A stretch of DNA of 41,810 nucleotides, taken from NCBI GenBank assembly GCA_905250885.1, contig CAJNOQ010000760.1, positions 1 through 41,810 of the forward strand. The letters are read 5' to 3'. Positions 10,793-21,682 of this stretch are shown piece after piece. Position 1 is the stretch's first letter. Each line of letters opens with the position of its first letter. The position numbers and the translations under genes are program-made. The stretch is from Didymodactylos carnosus. Taxonomy: Eukaryota; Rotifera; Eurotatoria; Philodinida; Philodinidae. The notes beneath the pieces were generated by a model. It was not told the DNA's origin. It saw only the letters and a list, made by a program, of their open reading frames with translations, and searched no databases.

Positions 10793-13700
10793 TTATTTAG
10801 ACGGATTTTCCGATAAAGTTTTGGTTTTCGTATCATTGATAAATCGAGTAGTTCGATAATAATTTATACGTTCCTTAATAAACAGAGAGTGAATAGGTTT
10901 TACTTAAAATGTAAAACAGCAAAAAAGCTTACTGAATCAAGCGATGGGACCAAATCAACGATCTGACCAAAATCATCGGATTCAACTGGGGCCTAAATAG
11001 GTTAAAACGACTTGGATGTTACTTTTTAGTTTTTGTTCTCCATGCTTACATGAACTAAAACTGGTAAACAATTTGGCCTATGAATACCGAATAATGTCTG
11101 ATAGAATTCTGCTAGATCATTGCGTAACATAATATGATATGCACATGTGCTAGAAATTAAAACGAATGCCAATAAGTTAGCCAACACTTTGACATGATCT
11201 TATTCAATACTTTATTAGCATCCATAAATGGTCAACGACTTCTGGATTGTTCAATGAACACGAACGATTTTGACGAAATGGTGGATGTTTACAGAAATAT
11301 TTTACAATCGATTGCCTAAAGAAAACAAAACAAAAAGTTAAACTGAACATTTGACTTGAATAGTAGATGTGCTATGTCTTACTGTACTAAAAACTTAACA
11401 CGTTTTTCTCGGTTATTATCCCCATCTTAATCAGAGATAAATCATCTATATACGACGTTATAATGGCCGGTTTACCGCTAATAATAACGGTTATTATTAT
11501 GTAGTAAAATGGAGATAATAACCAGAAAAACCTGAGCATCTATATTGAAAACAAGCTTTAGTGTCTAACAATAGATATCACTAGTCGTGTCAGGAAAGGG
11601 ATAGTTACCGTATATAACAGTTCGGATCAGTTTTGATCAAATCCAATAAAAATTTGAAAACATCTTCGCTCAATGTAGCTAAAAAGAAACGAGTTACAGG
11701 AAATAAATTAGACGAAAAAAGTAAGTAGTTTGAAAGTTGAAGGACTCTGGCACACAAATAGCAATAATTTCATGTTTTCTAGCGACAGAATAGCGACTCA
11801 CTAGGGATCACGTCGCGATAAAGTGAGTCGTATCGCGACAATAAAAGTTCGCGATCAGATTTCAAATCTTCATAAGATTTGATTGCAATCGCGACGCGAC
11901 TTCAAGAGTCAATTGCGATCGCGATCACGCAGTAACTAACGCGAATCCGTAGCGATCTCGTCGCAAATGAGGCATGACAGTGGACCTGGGATGTTCTTTC
12001 TTTCTTATCTAAAGCAATAATAATTTATCACTCTTTTATTCCCATAGCAGTGACTCAGTCAAAAAGTTTTCATATATGCATAGGTTTTCATCAAAAAATA
12101 ACTAAATTTTTCTGAAAAAAAATGTTAATTTGCCTTTCTTCTCTATTAAAATCGCTATCTTCTACGAAATCACTTTTATTACAAGATCATGTTCACTCAG
12201 ATACCATTCAAGACGATGTATGAAGATACAAAAGACACGGTGTCAATTCAAAAGTCTTCACTTACATTCAACATAATCAACAAGTATTTCGCATGCTGTC
12301 AATCTTACACTATCATACATTCCATATCGTGCATATTCATAAAATATATCCATATTGATAGGTATCAAACAGTGAGCTTGTAATTTTCTTAATACTTTTA
12401 AACAACTGGATGTTACACAATAATCATAGGATGGTATAATTGTATCAAAATTTAATTGTAATACAATTTCATCAATGATACGTTTTGTATTGGGGTCAAG
12501 ATTCATATTTGATGTATTCGATTGATGATCATTATTCAATGGTAATTGTCCAACGTTTGATGTTATAGTATTGCCTATTGCATCAATCAATGATGAACGA
12601 TAATAACAATCGGAAAAACGATTTTTTGAATTTTCATTATAATGAATTAAATCAAATAGAAAGTGAATGACTTCTGATGGGCATACTCTATCTTTATTTC
12701 GTTGTAAACCTAGAGCTTTTGGAATTGTTTTTTGTAACATGTACATTTGTGAATTAGAAAAATCATTAACACGAACAATAGTCGTTGTTGTTGTTGTTGT
12801 TGTTGTTGTTGGTGTTGTTGCCGTTGATGAGGATGTTATTGTTCCGCCTGCTGGTGTTGCATTTGGTAAAGAAGAATTAGATACATTTGCACACATGAAG
12901 ACGCGACGAAAAAAACTTAATGTTGCTGGAGGTCCCGTCCACGTATTGGCCATGGCATTTGCTATCTAAAAAGAATAAAGCATAAACTAACACATGAAAG
13001 AAAGTAATCGAAAAGAAAACTGTACTTGAGCGAGAACACATGCACATTCCATTCGAATACGATAATAGCACGTTGAAGAATCTAGTACAACGCCTAGTGT
13101 TTGTCTGGTATTTTGACTGGGATAACGTTTTAAAGCTTCTAGTGCTTCAAATTGGGATAATATATCTCTCTCATAACGTAATTCACAATGCCAGTGATAA
13201 TCGGCTTGTTCAAATTGTATTTCACGAATTATTTTCATATCGGGATCAAGTCTAATCCACAATATTGGACATTCTGGACTAAATGATAAATAATAAATAA
13301 TTCCGACGTCTATTCAAATTTTGTCACTTCACAAGTTTATACAGTTCATTACTCTAAGTTACTTGAACATGCTACTTCATGATCTATTCAACTTACTCCA
13401 TTTGACTTGAATCGATGTCTACTTCTTCACCAGATATTAAAGGAATTTTTTTCTTTTTATTTCTAAAACAAAAACGATCTTGCTATCATACATGACGTGT
13501 GCAGTATTAAAAATAAATTTTTATTACCGTTTGATTTTCGAATGACATGTTAAATCATACTTTGTTACATTTTCTTCTAATAAAATTGTTTGAGAAAATG
13601 AACCTTCGAGTTCTTGAACACGTACCATTAATGAGCCCTAGATAACAAATCTTTTTAGCATATGCATTGATCGTACAGATATGTTTTCATACTAAAAATC

Positions 13701-16700
13701 GTCTTGATCCTTTGATAGTTGTATCTTGCCGAAGTTCAAGTTCAACAATGTTACGTTTGCGATTAAATGTAAAACTACCAATTAATTTTGGACAACCCGA
13801 TTCATAACTATACAAAATAATAATAATAGTGAAGAAAAACAAAGTAAAAAATAGTGAACATTCAAATTTTATAATAAAAAAACATACACCCATTGCGTGA
13901 GAAGTGGTTGAATATCTTTTGTTGTTAATGCACTGACAACACGTGCAAATGATTTTGTTGATATATGAAGACGCGAACGTGAACTAATCGACGCATCTGT
14001 TAGACAAGCTGTTGTTGCCAAACACATTAATTTGTTAAGAACCTAAAGAAAAATAGAAGGTAAAAATTCGTGAGCGAAACGAGAAATGAACAGAGTATTC
14101 AACAGTGTTACTTTTGTTTTATCTATTTTAATCTCAAACCCGTTACAAGAGCTGTTTATTACCATCTGCATATTCTGTGAAAATCTGTCTCTTGATTCTT
14201 CAAGAAGATCAAAATCATTACAAGGCAACAGTAGCGCTACACTTAAGTCATTGTTTGGCAGACACTTAACTGTCAATTAGCCTATATAAAAAGCACCATT
14301 ATCGTGTCTCTGATTTATTTCAATCAGTTCAAATATATTTTACTGTATCAGGATCTTTTACCTGCATCATAATTTCACGACCAATAAAATCATCAATCAT
14401 TCGAACAACCAGATGAGCTTTTTTAGCGGCAACCTAAAATGATAGGAAATTATATTAATACTGAACATCCACAAGAAGAGTATTGAGCATACTTCGAGAT
14501 AACTTGATGAAAGCATTTGACCCAGTCGATTATTGATGTTTGTTATGTCAGCATCTGGTAACGACGAGAAATCAAGCTTAATAGGATTGTCTTCTCGTTC
14601 ATATCGTATTACTTCAAGCATATCCTAAATAGAGACGCGGAAAATATATTGAATAAAGATCAAATACAATCTTTATTTGTTTTCTTTTTCAACTGTTGAA
14701 CCTGATAAAGATTGTACCGATATTCATTGTTACCAAATGCTCGTCGTGTATACAGATTTGTTAAATAAAGAGATAAACCAGTCAATAACCACCAATCACA
14801 CCTGTATACAAAAAACAAATTTACCAATTTGTGTATTCATGAATAAGAAAAATATAATTTACCATGAACGCATAGTAATGAAACAACCAAAAAATTGTGT
14901 AGCCACAGCATAGGCCATTTGTGTTCTTGCATGCCATGTTGTTTCAATAATATTAGCTGGATGCAAAAGACTAGTACTAAAGAAAATCGTATATCATATT
15001 AGTTATATATGTTATCAAAAATTTTGTCTGCTACCTTAGTATGGCCATGGATGCGTATGACATACATTCACTATGTGCTTCATAAACAAAAACTTGTTTA
15101 TAATTAGGATATTGACAACTAGCATTTAATAATTCTTCATAGTATTCAATTGGCTAAAGAAAACAATGATAAAAATTCATAATTCTGTATATAAACAACT
15201 ATATTTAACGCTTTGGTTACGGAGCCCGTATCTATACGTTTTGAGCTTATGCACAGATTATGGCTGTTATGACCTCCCTTCTTGGCCAGGCCATAAGAGT
15301 ACTCTTTTTCTCTCATGTTGCCGGTATCATAACGTCCCCATGTAGTACCACCATGTATGTATACATCTTCCTCCTTTACGGTCTGGCTTTTTTGAAAAAA
15401 TCAAATTTTTTGTCATTTTTCCAAGAAAAACGTAACCAAAGGGTTAATTGAAAATCTTACTTCATGTACAAAACTCGTTGCATTCGTTAGTAACGGTAAC
15501 ATTGCTGGTAAACAATAATTTGTTATTTCTTGTGAATGTGAATCAACAACGGATTCGAATGATCTGAAAAACAACAAAAAACATTGATTATTGTTCGATG
15601 TAAAACGTTTAATATTACCCAATGGCTAAACCAATTAGTGGAGCTGGTACTGGTGTACTAAGATAATAGCGATATGTCTTCCAATCTTGATTTGTTACAC
15701 ACTCAATCAATTCTCCAGATGCAATAACAACCATTGATTGTTCGATAGTAACTTCAATTGTCCATGTGCAAGGTTCACAATAACTGTCAACACAAGGAAA
15801 TATTGAACGAGCATTATGACCAGTCGTAAATAAATGGCGACTTTTCTGAACATACATAAAACAGACTTATTTCATATCAACAAATTCTTGTATTTTGAGA
15901 GAAACATACAGTTGAAAGTACACTGTCATCATTTGGAACAAAAAAATGTAAACCAAATGTTGGTTTTTCTAAAGCAAAATCAACTTTAACTTTGAACACT
16001 GTAGTTTCTAGAAAGAAAACACAATAATAAGAAAATAAATACAAAAAAAGAAGTATTTTTTACCGTTATTCTGTGATTGTAACGCTTCAGGTATATAAAT
16101 TGTTAATTCACCGTTGCCCTCGTCAGCATCAGTATATTCAAATATACGTTGTTCATGTTTCAGAAATGTATTTAGATCACGTCTTAATGGAAATAAGGTA
16201 GAATAGAAAAATGTTGTACGTCATTGATTAAACATACCGTGGATCATCCTCTGAACAAATTACACTATGTGGATCATCATAAGAATATTCAGCTTCATAG
16301 ACATTATTAATAGTTACACCAAATATAACTAATTGATATTGTTAAGGTATATTATCAGTTATAAAAGATAGAGAAAATAATCCTAAAGTACATCAGTATT
16401 TTAAAGGATACGCATCTGACTTGCATTCAATTTCATAACCGTAAAATCTTTAACTAATGGATGAATTGTTAATTCTACACATCCCTTTAAGACAAAAAGT
16501 TTTATAATATAGCGAGAAAACAAGACCAGTAACACTTACAACAATGGTTTGTTTGTTAAAATTAATACCTGTTATACACAAAATTTGATGAGATCTAAAG
16601 AAATAGTTAAACATCGTATTATTGAAAAGAAACATTGTGTGAAAATATAGTCACGCACACGATCAGAGAACGAGACACTTGACGTAGTTCGTCGATTTCC

Positions 16701-16702
16701 AT
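10793..16702 (-). CDS. TAF2: TFIID subunit TAF2, complete 24-exon gene
   Basis: Exons in transcript order: 16702-16659, 16594-16540, 16484-16412, 16328-16238, 16182-16064, 16007-15910, 15845-15619, 15563-15461, 15153-15035, 14976-14863, 14801-14702, 14624-14493, 14433-14362, 14042-13888, 13807-13693, 13637-13528, 13462-13397, 13278-13026, 12965-12266, 11678-11609, 11315-11211, 11149-11050, 10992-10933 and 10873-10793. All junctions are in phase, giving 1053 aa. The whole chain follows TAF2: SHQILCITGINF at the start, FPCVDSY, GSFTFNRKRN, LWIRLDPDM and TWTGPPA. The N-terminal half is an M1-aminopeptidase fold, but GAMEN is YASMA (303-307). The HExxH position reads AVATQ within MAYAVATQFFG (330-340), so it cannot bind zinc, as is normal for TAF2. 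HEAT-like repeats follow. A poly-Thr tract (about 732-744, (GTT)n at 12781-12825) is inserted after exon 19 begins. The long charged C-terminal tail of the human protein is absent. Role: promoter Initiator recognition in TFIID. Exon 1 is the least certain part. Confidence 0.93.
11401..11532. repeat. Small 132-bp foldback in a TAF2 intron
   Basis: The left arm 11401-11429 (TTTTTCTCGGTTATTATC) and right arm 11504-11532 (GATAATAACCAGAAAAA) are inverted copies with a few changes. The interior contains a smaller TTACCGCTAATAATAACGG-type dyad. It sits in the intron 11316-11608 and looks like a tiny MITE or a solo palindrome. No clear target duplication is visible. Confidence 0.55.
11780..11965. repeat. 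GCGA/TCGC-rich patch in the largest TAF2 intron
   Basis: Within intron 11679-12265 the otherwise AT-rich sequence suddenly carries about fifteen GCGA or TCGC words (for example GTCGCGATAAAG, TATCGCGACA, TGCGATCGCGATCACG). Some occur in inverted order, including CAAATCTTCATAAGATTTG. There is no open frame. It is probably a decayed transposable element with short inverted subrepeats, but I could not define its ends. Confidence 0.4.
15209..15443. mobile_element. piggyBac-type MITE, 235 bp, in TAF2 intron
   Basis: Exact TTAA repeats flank the element at 15205-15208 and 15444-15447. The ends are CGCTTTGGTTACG on the left and, inverted, CCCTTTGGTTACG on the right. The TTAA target and CCC(T/C)-start ends are those of the piggyBac superfamily. 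It lies in the intron 15154-15460, only 17 bp from the acceptor-side exon boundary at 15461, and has no coding capacity. The local open frame at 15260-15451 is incidental. Confidence 0.8.
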
Positions 16703-16925
16703 ATTGTTATATTCTTCTTTTTTTGCTTAATACTTTAACATAGTGATTGATCATTCAAACATTTCTTCATTTAGAACACTTTTAAACATCTAAAACAAAT
16801 ACCAGTCTTCTAACATCGATAGCACAAATACCTCATCTGATTTGACGCTTAACTTGGTAACCAAATTACATAAATCAAGATGTTTCGGATGTGGTGGGAT
16901 AGATACATGAGGAATACTGAACTCA

Positions 16926-17217
16926 ACGGCTTGTCCAGCTAACGGTCCCCTTTATTCGCTCTTTTTCAAAAAATTATTGTAATAAAGCTACAAACTAATC
17001 TAAACTTGCGACTAGATTGTTTGCTCTGGAAAATGTGATAGCTGTACAATAACTGTATTTCCATGACGAATCAATGTTCATAGCCCAGACACTTTTCATT
17101 TTATAGAGAAATGCTTAATCTACTCAATTATCTGGTTGCAATTTTAGATTTGTTTGTAGTTTTATTGCAATAATTTTTTGAAAAAGAGCAAAGCGGACTG
17201 TTAGCTGGACAAGCCGT
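16926..17217. mobile_element. MITE with about 90-bp terminal inverted repeats upstream of TAF2
   Basis: The left end ACGGCTTGTCCAGCTAAC and the right end, its exact reverse complement GTTAGCTGGACAAGCCGT, are followed inward by matching TTTTTCAAAAAATTATTG and ACTACAAAC segments, then a short unpaired middle. No open frame is present and I see no convincing target duplication. It lies about 220 bp upstream of the TAF2 start. Confidence 0.75.
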
Positions 17218-17577
17218 CAAAGAGAAATTAATATAATACTTCCAATATATTTGCTTTAAAGTAAGATGGGAGATCGATCCACCGGACAATCAGTTACTAT
17301 AGACAAAAAAAGAAGATTTTATAGTTTCAAAAGAAAAATCTTGTGTAAGAAATGGAATATGAACATATTTGGTGTGTTGGTGACGAGGAAGACACACATT
17401 TGGTGGCTGTATAAAAAATATGGAGAGCCTTAAGTGATGACAAAATATATCATCACTGAACGCCGTTTAGGGAGGTAGAGAGCTAAATCAAAACCATAAA
17501 GGTAGTAATTCAAATTTTGAAGAATAATGCGAGCAACAAAATGATTCGCAGAATCAAGAATAGAAAGAGCAAACGAA

Positions 17578-18175
17578 CTAGTACAGAGTACAGCAGTAAT
17601 CAAGTTTAGGAAGGATACAAGACAAATGGATTCGACGCAGTGCCCCAGATGAAGCTAGACTAAATATATGCCCCAAATCATCAAACTTACGCCAACAGCT
17701 TAGAGCAATATCATCAGCATGAGGAGTCCATCTTGGATCGTGCGAAATAACACCAAGACAACCAACAGAAGAAATAACAGCAAGAGTTGATTGAAATACA
17801 AGAGGGAAAAGGTTGAATAAGAAAGGTAGCCAACAACATTTTTCAACATCCAAAGATATTAACATAGAAGATCAATTAGAAACAGAACCGACACCGTTTT
17901 GACCGTGAGAAAAAATTCAAAGGATCAGAAGAAGAGATGTCACAGTTAGGAGAGAAAGATAAAGAAGAGCGTCAATTGTAGAACGTCTTGGACGAAAACC
18001 GGACAGATTATTTACAAAAAAGTTGTTTATAAACAGATGTTTAAAAATAAAATTATACATTAAATCTTCAAAAATTTTGCTAATAACAGGAAGAGAGACA
18101 GTACGATAGTCAGAAATATTAGAAACAGTACCTTTTTCATGAATAGCAACATTCCTTTTTCAGTATAGGGTACAC
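17578..18175 (-). pseudogene. Dead non-LTR retrotransposon reverse transcriptase fragment
   Basis: Reading the minus strand from about 18130: SDYRTVSLPVISKIFEDLMY, then SGFRPRRSTIDALL (17964-18006). These are the RT palm blocks that precede the catalytic Asp motifs in LINE elements. After stop codons the frame resumes at 17865-17578 with CLGVISHDPRWTPHADDIAL and LPKLDYCCTLY, the block that follows the catalytic region. The portion that should hold the catalytic (Y/F)xDD motif is missing, so this copy has an internal deletion as well as stops. It is a close relative of the remnant at 40200-40675. The exact clade (CR1/Jockey-like) cannot be settled by eye. Confidence 0.75.
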
Positions 18176-18954
18176 CAAAACTAAAAACGTGTTGAAGAGG
18201 GTCATTTATGTGTATCTGAAATGTGTTGAAAAGAATTTAACCAGTTATTCTTTTTTTCCACTGTTTCACCTCTACAAAAATAAACTAATGGTATGTTATA
18301 TGATTAGATGAGAAAGATATGTTTATTTCGTGCGTTTTTGTCGTTCTTCGTTAACGAATATGATGGATCTCATTTCCCAATTTCAATTTTTTGCCAAAAG
18401 CAACTGGTTGCAGTATCTATAAGTAAAGGAAAATTGACAGCTTTTCAATGATTGAATATAACAATTATCCAATAGAAACTTATGCCGACACCTTCATTTA
18501 TTTATTGAGAATGAACCTTGCGCAATCTATCGATACAGTCCCGAATGAGCAGAGATCATCTATGATTCTTTTTATACCAATATACAAGCCGATGAGAATC
18601 AAAATATATTGGAACTTTCAATAAGTGTATGTCTTCTGTTTTGTGGGTACCGCGAATTAATATAAGATATTTAAGGTTTTGATCAAGATTAGCCTTTGTT
18701 AAAATTCTTTTTATTAAACGCCAATATCAATGCGATTTATGCTAACGTTGGCACTTAATGAAAGAAATTCTAATGAAAACTTACCTTGGGCCACTATTTT
18801 ATCATTTTTTATCCGATCGATAGCAGCCAATAGATAGTATTTTACGGATTTTGAACCTTTCCTCGCAGGAGGGTTCAAAGTTGGGTACCGGCTCACTCTC
18901 ATCGTCTCACTCTACAAAGAGACTTCTTATTTGTTATTCTGTGAATTAAAACTT
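18176..18954. other. Non-coding stretch
   Basis: I see no recognisable gene. The 5' part may be further decayed retrotransposon. The minus-strand open frame at 18714-18902 has no family resemblance and no splice context. Confidence 0.4.
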
Positions 18955-19610
18955 TTGTATTTTTGAATTCCTGAATACCAGAATTTCAAGAATTGTTCAA
19001 ACCGATTCGATATAAATTCAAAGAATTTTTGACTTTTTCGAATTCAAGAAATTGAGAAAAGTCACATTTTGAATTCTTTCAACTGAAAAAATTCCAAAAG
19101 TCTGCGTCAATTTCTGAATTCCTGAATTTTTTTTTCATTAAGAATAGTCCTTGGTGGCTATTTCTGAATTCTTGAATCTTTCTCGAATTGGAAAAACATG
19201 ATTCCAATTTTTGAATTCCTGAATTCTTTGAAATAAGAAAAATCCGTGATGGTTATTCGCAGGGGCGTAGCGAACACAGGGGAGCGTGATCCCTCTTCAG
19301 CTTTTGAAAATGTTTGCTTTTCCCGCAGCAAAATATGATACATCTTCTTGTTCTGTGTAGTAGCTTTTTTGTAGTAATTTTTTAACAGGAACACAACATT
19401 ATTTAACAGGAAAATTTTAAGTCGCCCCCTTCCTGCTTTTGAGCCCCCGCTACGCCGTTATTCATGGGTTATTCATGATTTCTTGAGTTCTTTGAATTAA
19501 GAAAAAGCTTAATTTCTATTTCTGAATACTTGATGCTAATTCTGAATTTCTGAAACTGGAGAAAACCTTGATGCTAATTCTTGAATTCTTTCTGCTAATC
19601 TTGAAAATTT
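18955..19610. repeat. Degenerate GAATTC-rich minisatellite, split by a MITE
   Basis: A loose unit of about 12-30 bp built on (T)CTGAATTCTTGAAT, with TTTGAAATAAGAAAAA spacers, recurs more than a dozen times from about 18955 to 19255. It resumes at about 19465-19610 after the hAT-like insertion. The high density of GAATTC and GAAT words is obvious. It is not coding; the frames crossing it are simple-sequence artefacts. Confidence 0.65.
19260..19456. mobile_element. hAT-like MITE, 197 bp
   Basis: The left end CAGGGGCGTAGCG and the right end CGCTACGCC form an inverted pair; the right end has lost the last few bases. They are flanked by an 8-bp near-perfect target duplication, GTTATTCG (19252-19259) and GTTATTCA (19457-19464). 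The CAGGGG start and 8-bp duplication are typical of hAT elements. It inserted into the GAATTC minisatellite and so is younger than it. No coding capacity. Confidence 0.7.
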
Positions 19611-19869
19611 TATCAATAGAGAGTTCTATGAACTCGGCTGTAGAATCCTGCGGTAACAAAAAAATTCCATTACCATATGATAAATCATGCCATCTCTTTA
19701 TTATAAATGGTATCGTATATCGCTTGAGTGTATATAATACAGTCAAACGTTATATAACGTTCAGGCTAGTCCACCATTCTATATATGCTTTATTTTCTGT
19801 CTAATGCACGCGTTTATGCTTTTTTTACTTTCCGTTCCGTCGGAATATGTTCTGTTACCATGGGAATTC

Positions 19870-20012
19870 CATTACCATTACCAGAGTAATGGTAATGGTA
19901 ATGGTAAAACATTCATGATGATGGCAATGGTAATGGTAATGGTAATGGTTTAAAAAAAAATTTCTATGGATGGTAATGGTATGGTAAATGGTAACGAAAA
20001 AGTCATGGTAAC
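19870..20012 (+). repeat. (TAATGG)n simple repeat with inverted start
   Basis: CCATTACCATTACC at about 19869-19882 is followed immediately by TAATGGTAATGGTAATGG runs that recur, with interruptions, to about 20012. This gives a short hairpin-capable head and a degenerate hexamer array. It directly precedes the foldback at 20043. Confidence 0.7.
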
Positions 20013-20042
20013 AGGACTCTACTTGGCTGCTCCTTTATGAAT

Positions 20043-20966
20043 TAAAAACATTTAAAAATAAACATCGTTCAGTTTTCCAGTATTTCTTTATCTTTTTCTT
20101 ATAGTTATGAGCCGGTAATGGTTACAAAAATAAATCTCACTTTCAAACAATAAAGCATCACTCTTATTTCAAATGATATTACCTTATTTTTGTTGCTACA
20201 CTAGTGGCAGCTACGAATCTGTTCAATCCTTCATTAACATCTGTAAGAGAACTTTTTCTACCGTCCCATGGATTAAAGTTTTCAAACCGGCGGTTAACCA
20301 CGATTATTTTAGGAACCCACGGTTAACCGCGGTTATTTCAGCTGAAACCATAGCAACACAGCAGAAAAACCGACGGTTAACTTCACAATTAACCGGAAAA
20401 ACGGTCGGTTAACCGCGGCTCACCGGCCGTTGTTCCGGCTAATTGTGAGGAAACCGTCGGTGTTTCTGCTGTATTGCTATGGTTTCAGCTGAAATAACCG
20501 CGGTTAACCGTGGGTTCCTAAAATAACCGTGGTTAACCGCCGGTTTTCGTCCGGTTTCGACAACATGGCATTCTTTCTGATGTACAATACAAGCACTTGT
20601 AGATTTTATATTAACAAATATAGTGCTATTTACTGTGTATTGTAAAATTTTGAACCTGATCGAATTCAAATCTCACGCATGGTGGGACAGTTGGTAACCT
20701 TGATTTCTCTTGCAGTGTACTACAGCATGGATCTATGAAACTTTAATCCATGTAGAAGAAGTTCTCTTAAAGATGATAATGAAGGACTGAACAGATTCGT
20801 AGTTGCCCCTAGTGTAGCAACAAAAATAAAAGAAGTTAAACAAGAGTGATGTTTTATTGTGTAAAGGTGATATTTATTTTTGTGACCATTCCTGGCTCAA
20901 AAACTATAAGAAAAAGATAAAGAAATACTGGAAAACTGAACGATGTTTATTTTTTAAATACTTTTA
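20043..20966. mobile_element. Large foldback element, about 0.92 kb, interrupted in the middle
   Basis: The left arm 20043-20283 and right arm about 20733-20966 are inverted copies (for example AAATAAACATCG with CGATGTTTATTT; CAGTTTTCCAGTATTTC with GAAATACTGGAAAACTG; TTGTTGCTACACTAG with CTAGTGTAGCAACAA). The centre holds a separate palindrome (20284-20546) and an unpaired 20547-20732. The arms differ by substitutions and small indels, so it is not recent. The frames at 20173-20412 and 20439-20669 are mirror images caused by the palindrome and are not genes. Confidence 0.75.
20284..20546. repeat. 263-bp palindrome built from repeated CGGTTAACCG motifs
   Basis: AAACCGGCGGTTAACCACG on the left is mirrored by CGTGGTTAACCGCCGGTTT on the right. 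About seven GGTTAACC or near-copy words occur across the segment, each itself a perfect palindrome. The middle is GC-rich (ACCGCGGCTCACCGGCCG). It sits near the axis of the larger foldback and has much higher GC than the surroundings, so it is probably a younger insertion or the element's own loop array. Confidence 0.7.
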
Positions 20967-21682
20967 GTTGCACACTGAAGTGATTTGAGGCTCTAGTGAA
21001 GCTTTTTTTCTCACGCACATGAGATATGGCATACCTCAAGTTTTGTCCATACATATGAGTTTTTTACTCAAGAAAGTCATGTGCTTGAGAAAAACAGCTT
21101 TACCAGGCAGACGTTTCTCATATTATATTGAAACATCACTCATTTGTAAAAATCTTCACGTATCGGATTTTTTAGATAAGAAGGGCTGGGAAATGAAGCA
21201 TGAGGAATTGACTATAAAATTCTTCTTTGTGCAAGAGTTTCCTATAAGTGATTATAAACTTTTTTTATTTATGATAGTACAAAAATCGTTTTTGTGAAAG
21301 AACAGTAACAACAAAATAGAGACAAAAAACAATAAACAAATAAATATAGAAGGATTTTGTGAAAAAAAGACCGTAACTAAACAAATAAATAAACAATAAG
21401 CAGCTTTTGTGCAGTTTCAATAAGAGGAAAAAAAATTGAAAGTTTTCACTGAGAATCAAAGAAAACGAAAGATCAAAGAAAATATCACACACACATGCAC
21501 ACGTACAGAGCCATTAAATCAGAAAAGAAACACTATGGAAAACACAAATCATACAAAAAAATGTTTATTGAAAAATGTATTAAAATATGAAACAACCATG
21601 GCACAGGGCTTTACTCAAGAAAAAAAAACAATAACACTGAATAAAAAAGATTTTTGTTTAAAAAAAACAACGACGAAAAGGT

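Noticed and set aside
20173..20669. Two facing open frames sharing the same peptide (VNHGYFRNPRLTAVISAE and relatives)
   Set aside because: The identical peptides arise because the two frames are the two arms of one palindrome. They are not a repeated protein domain.
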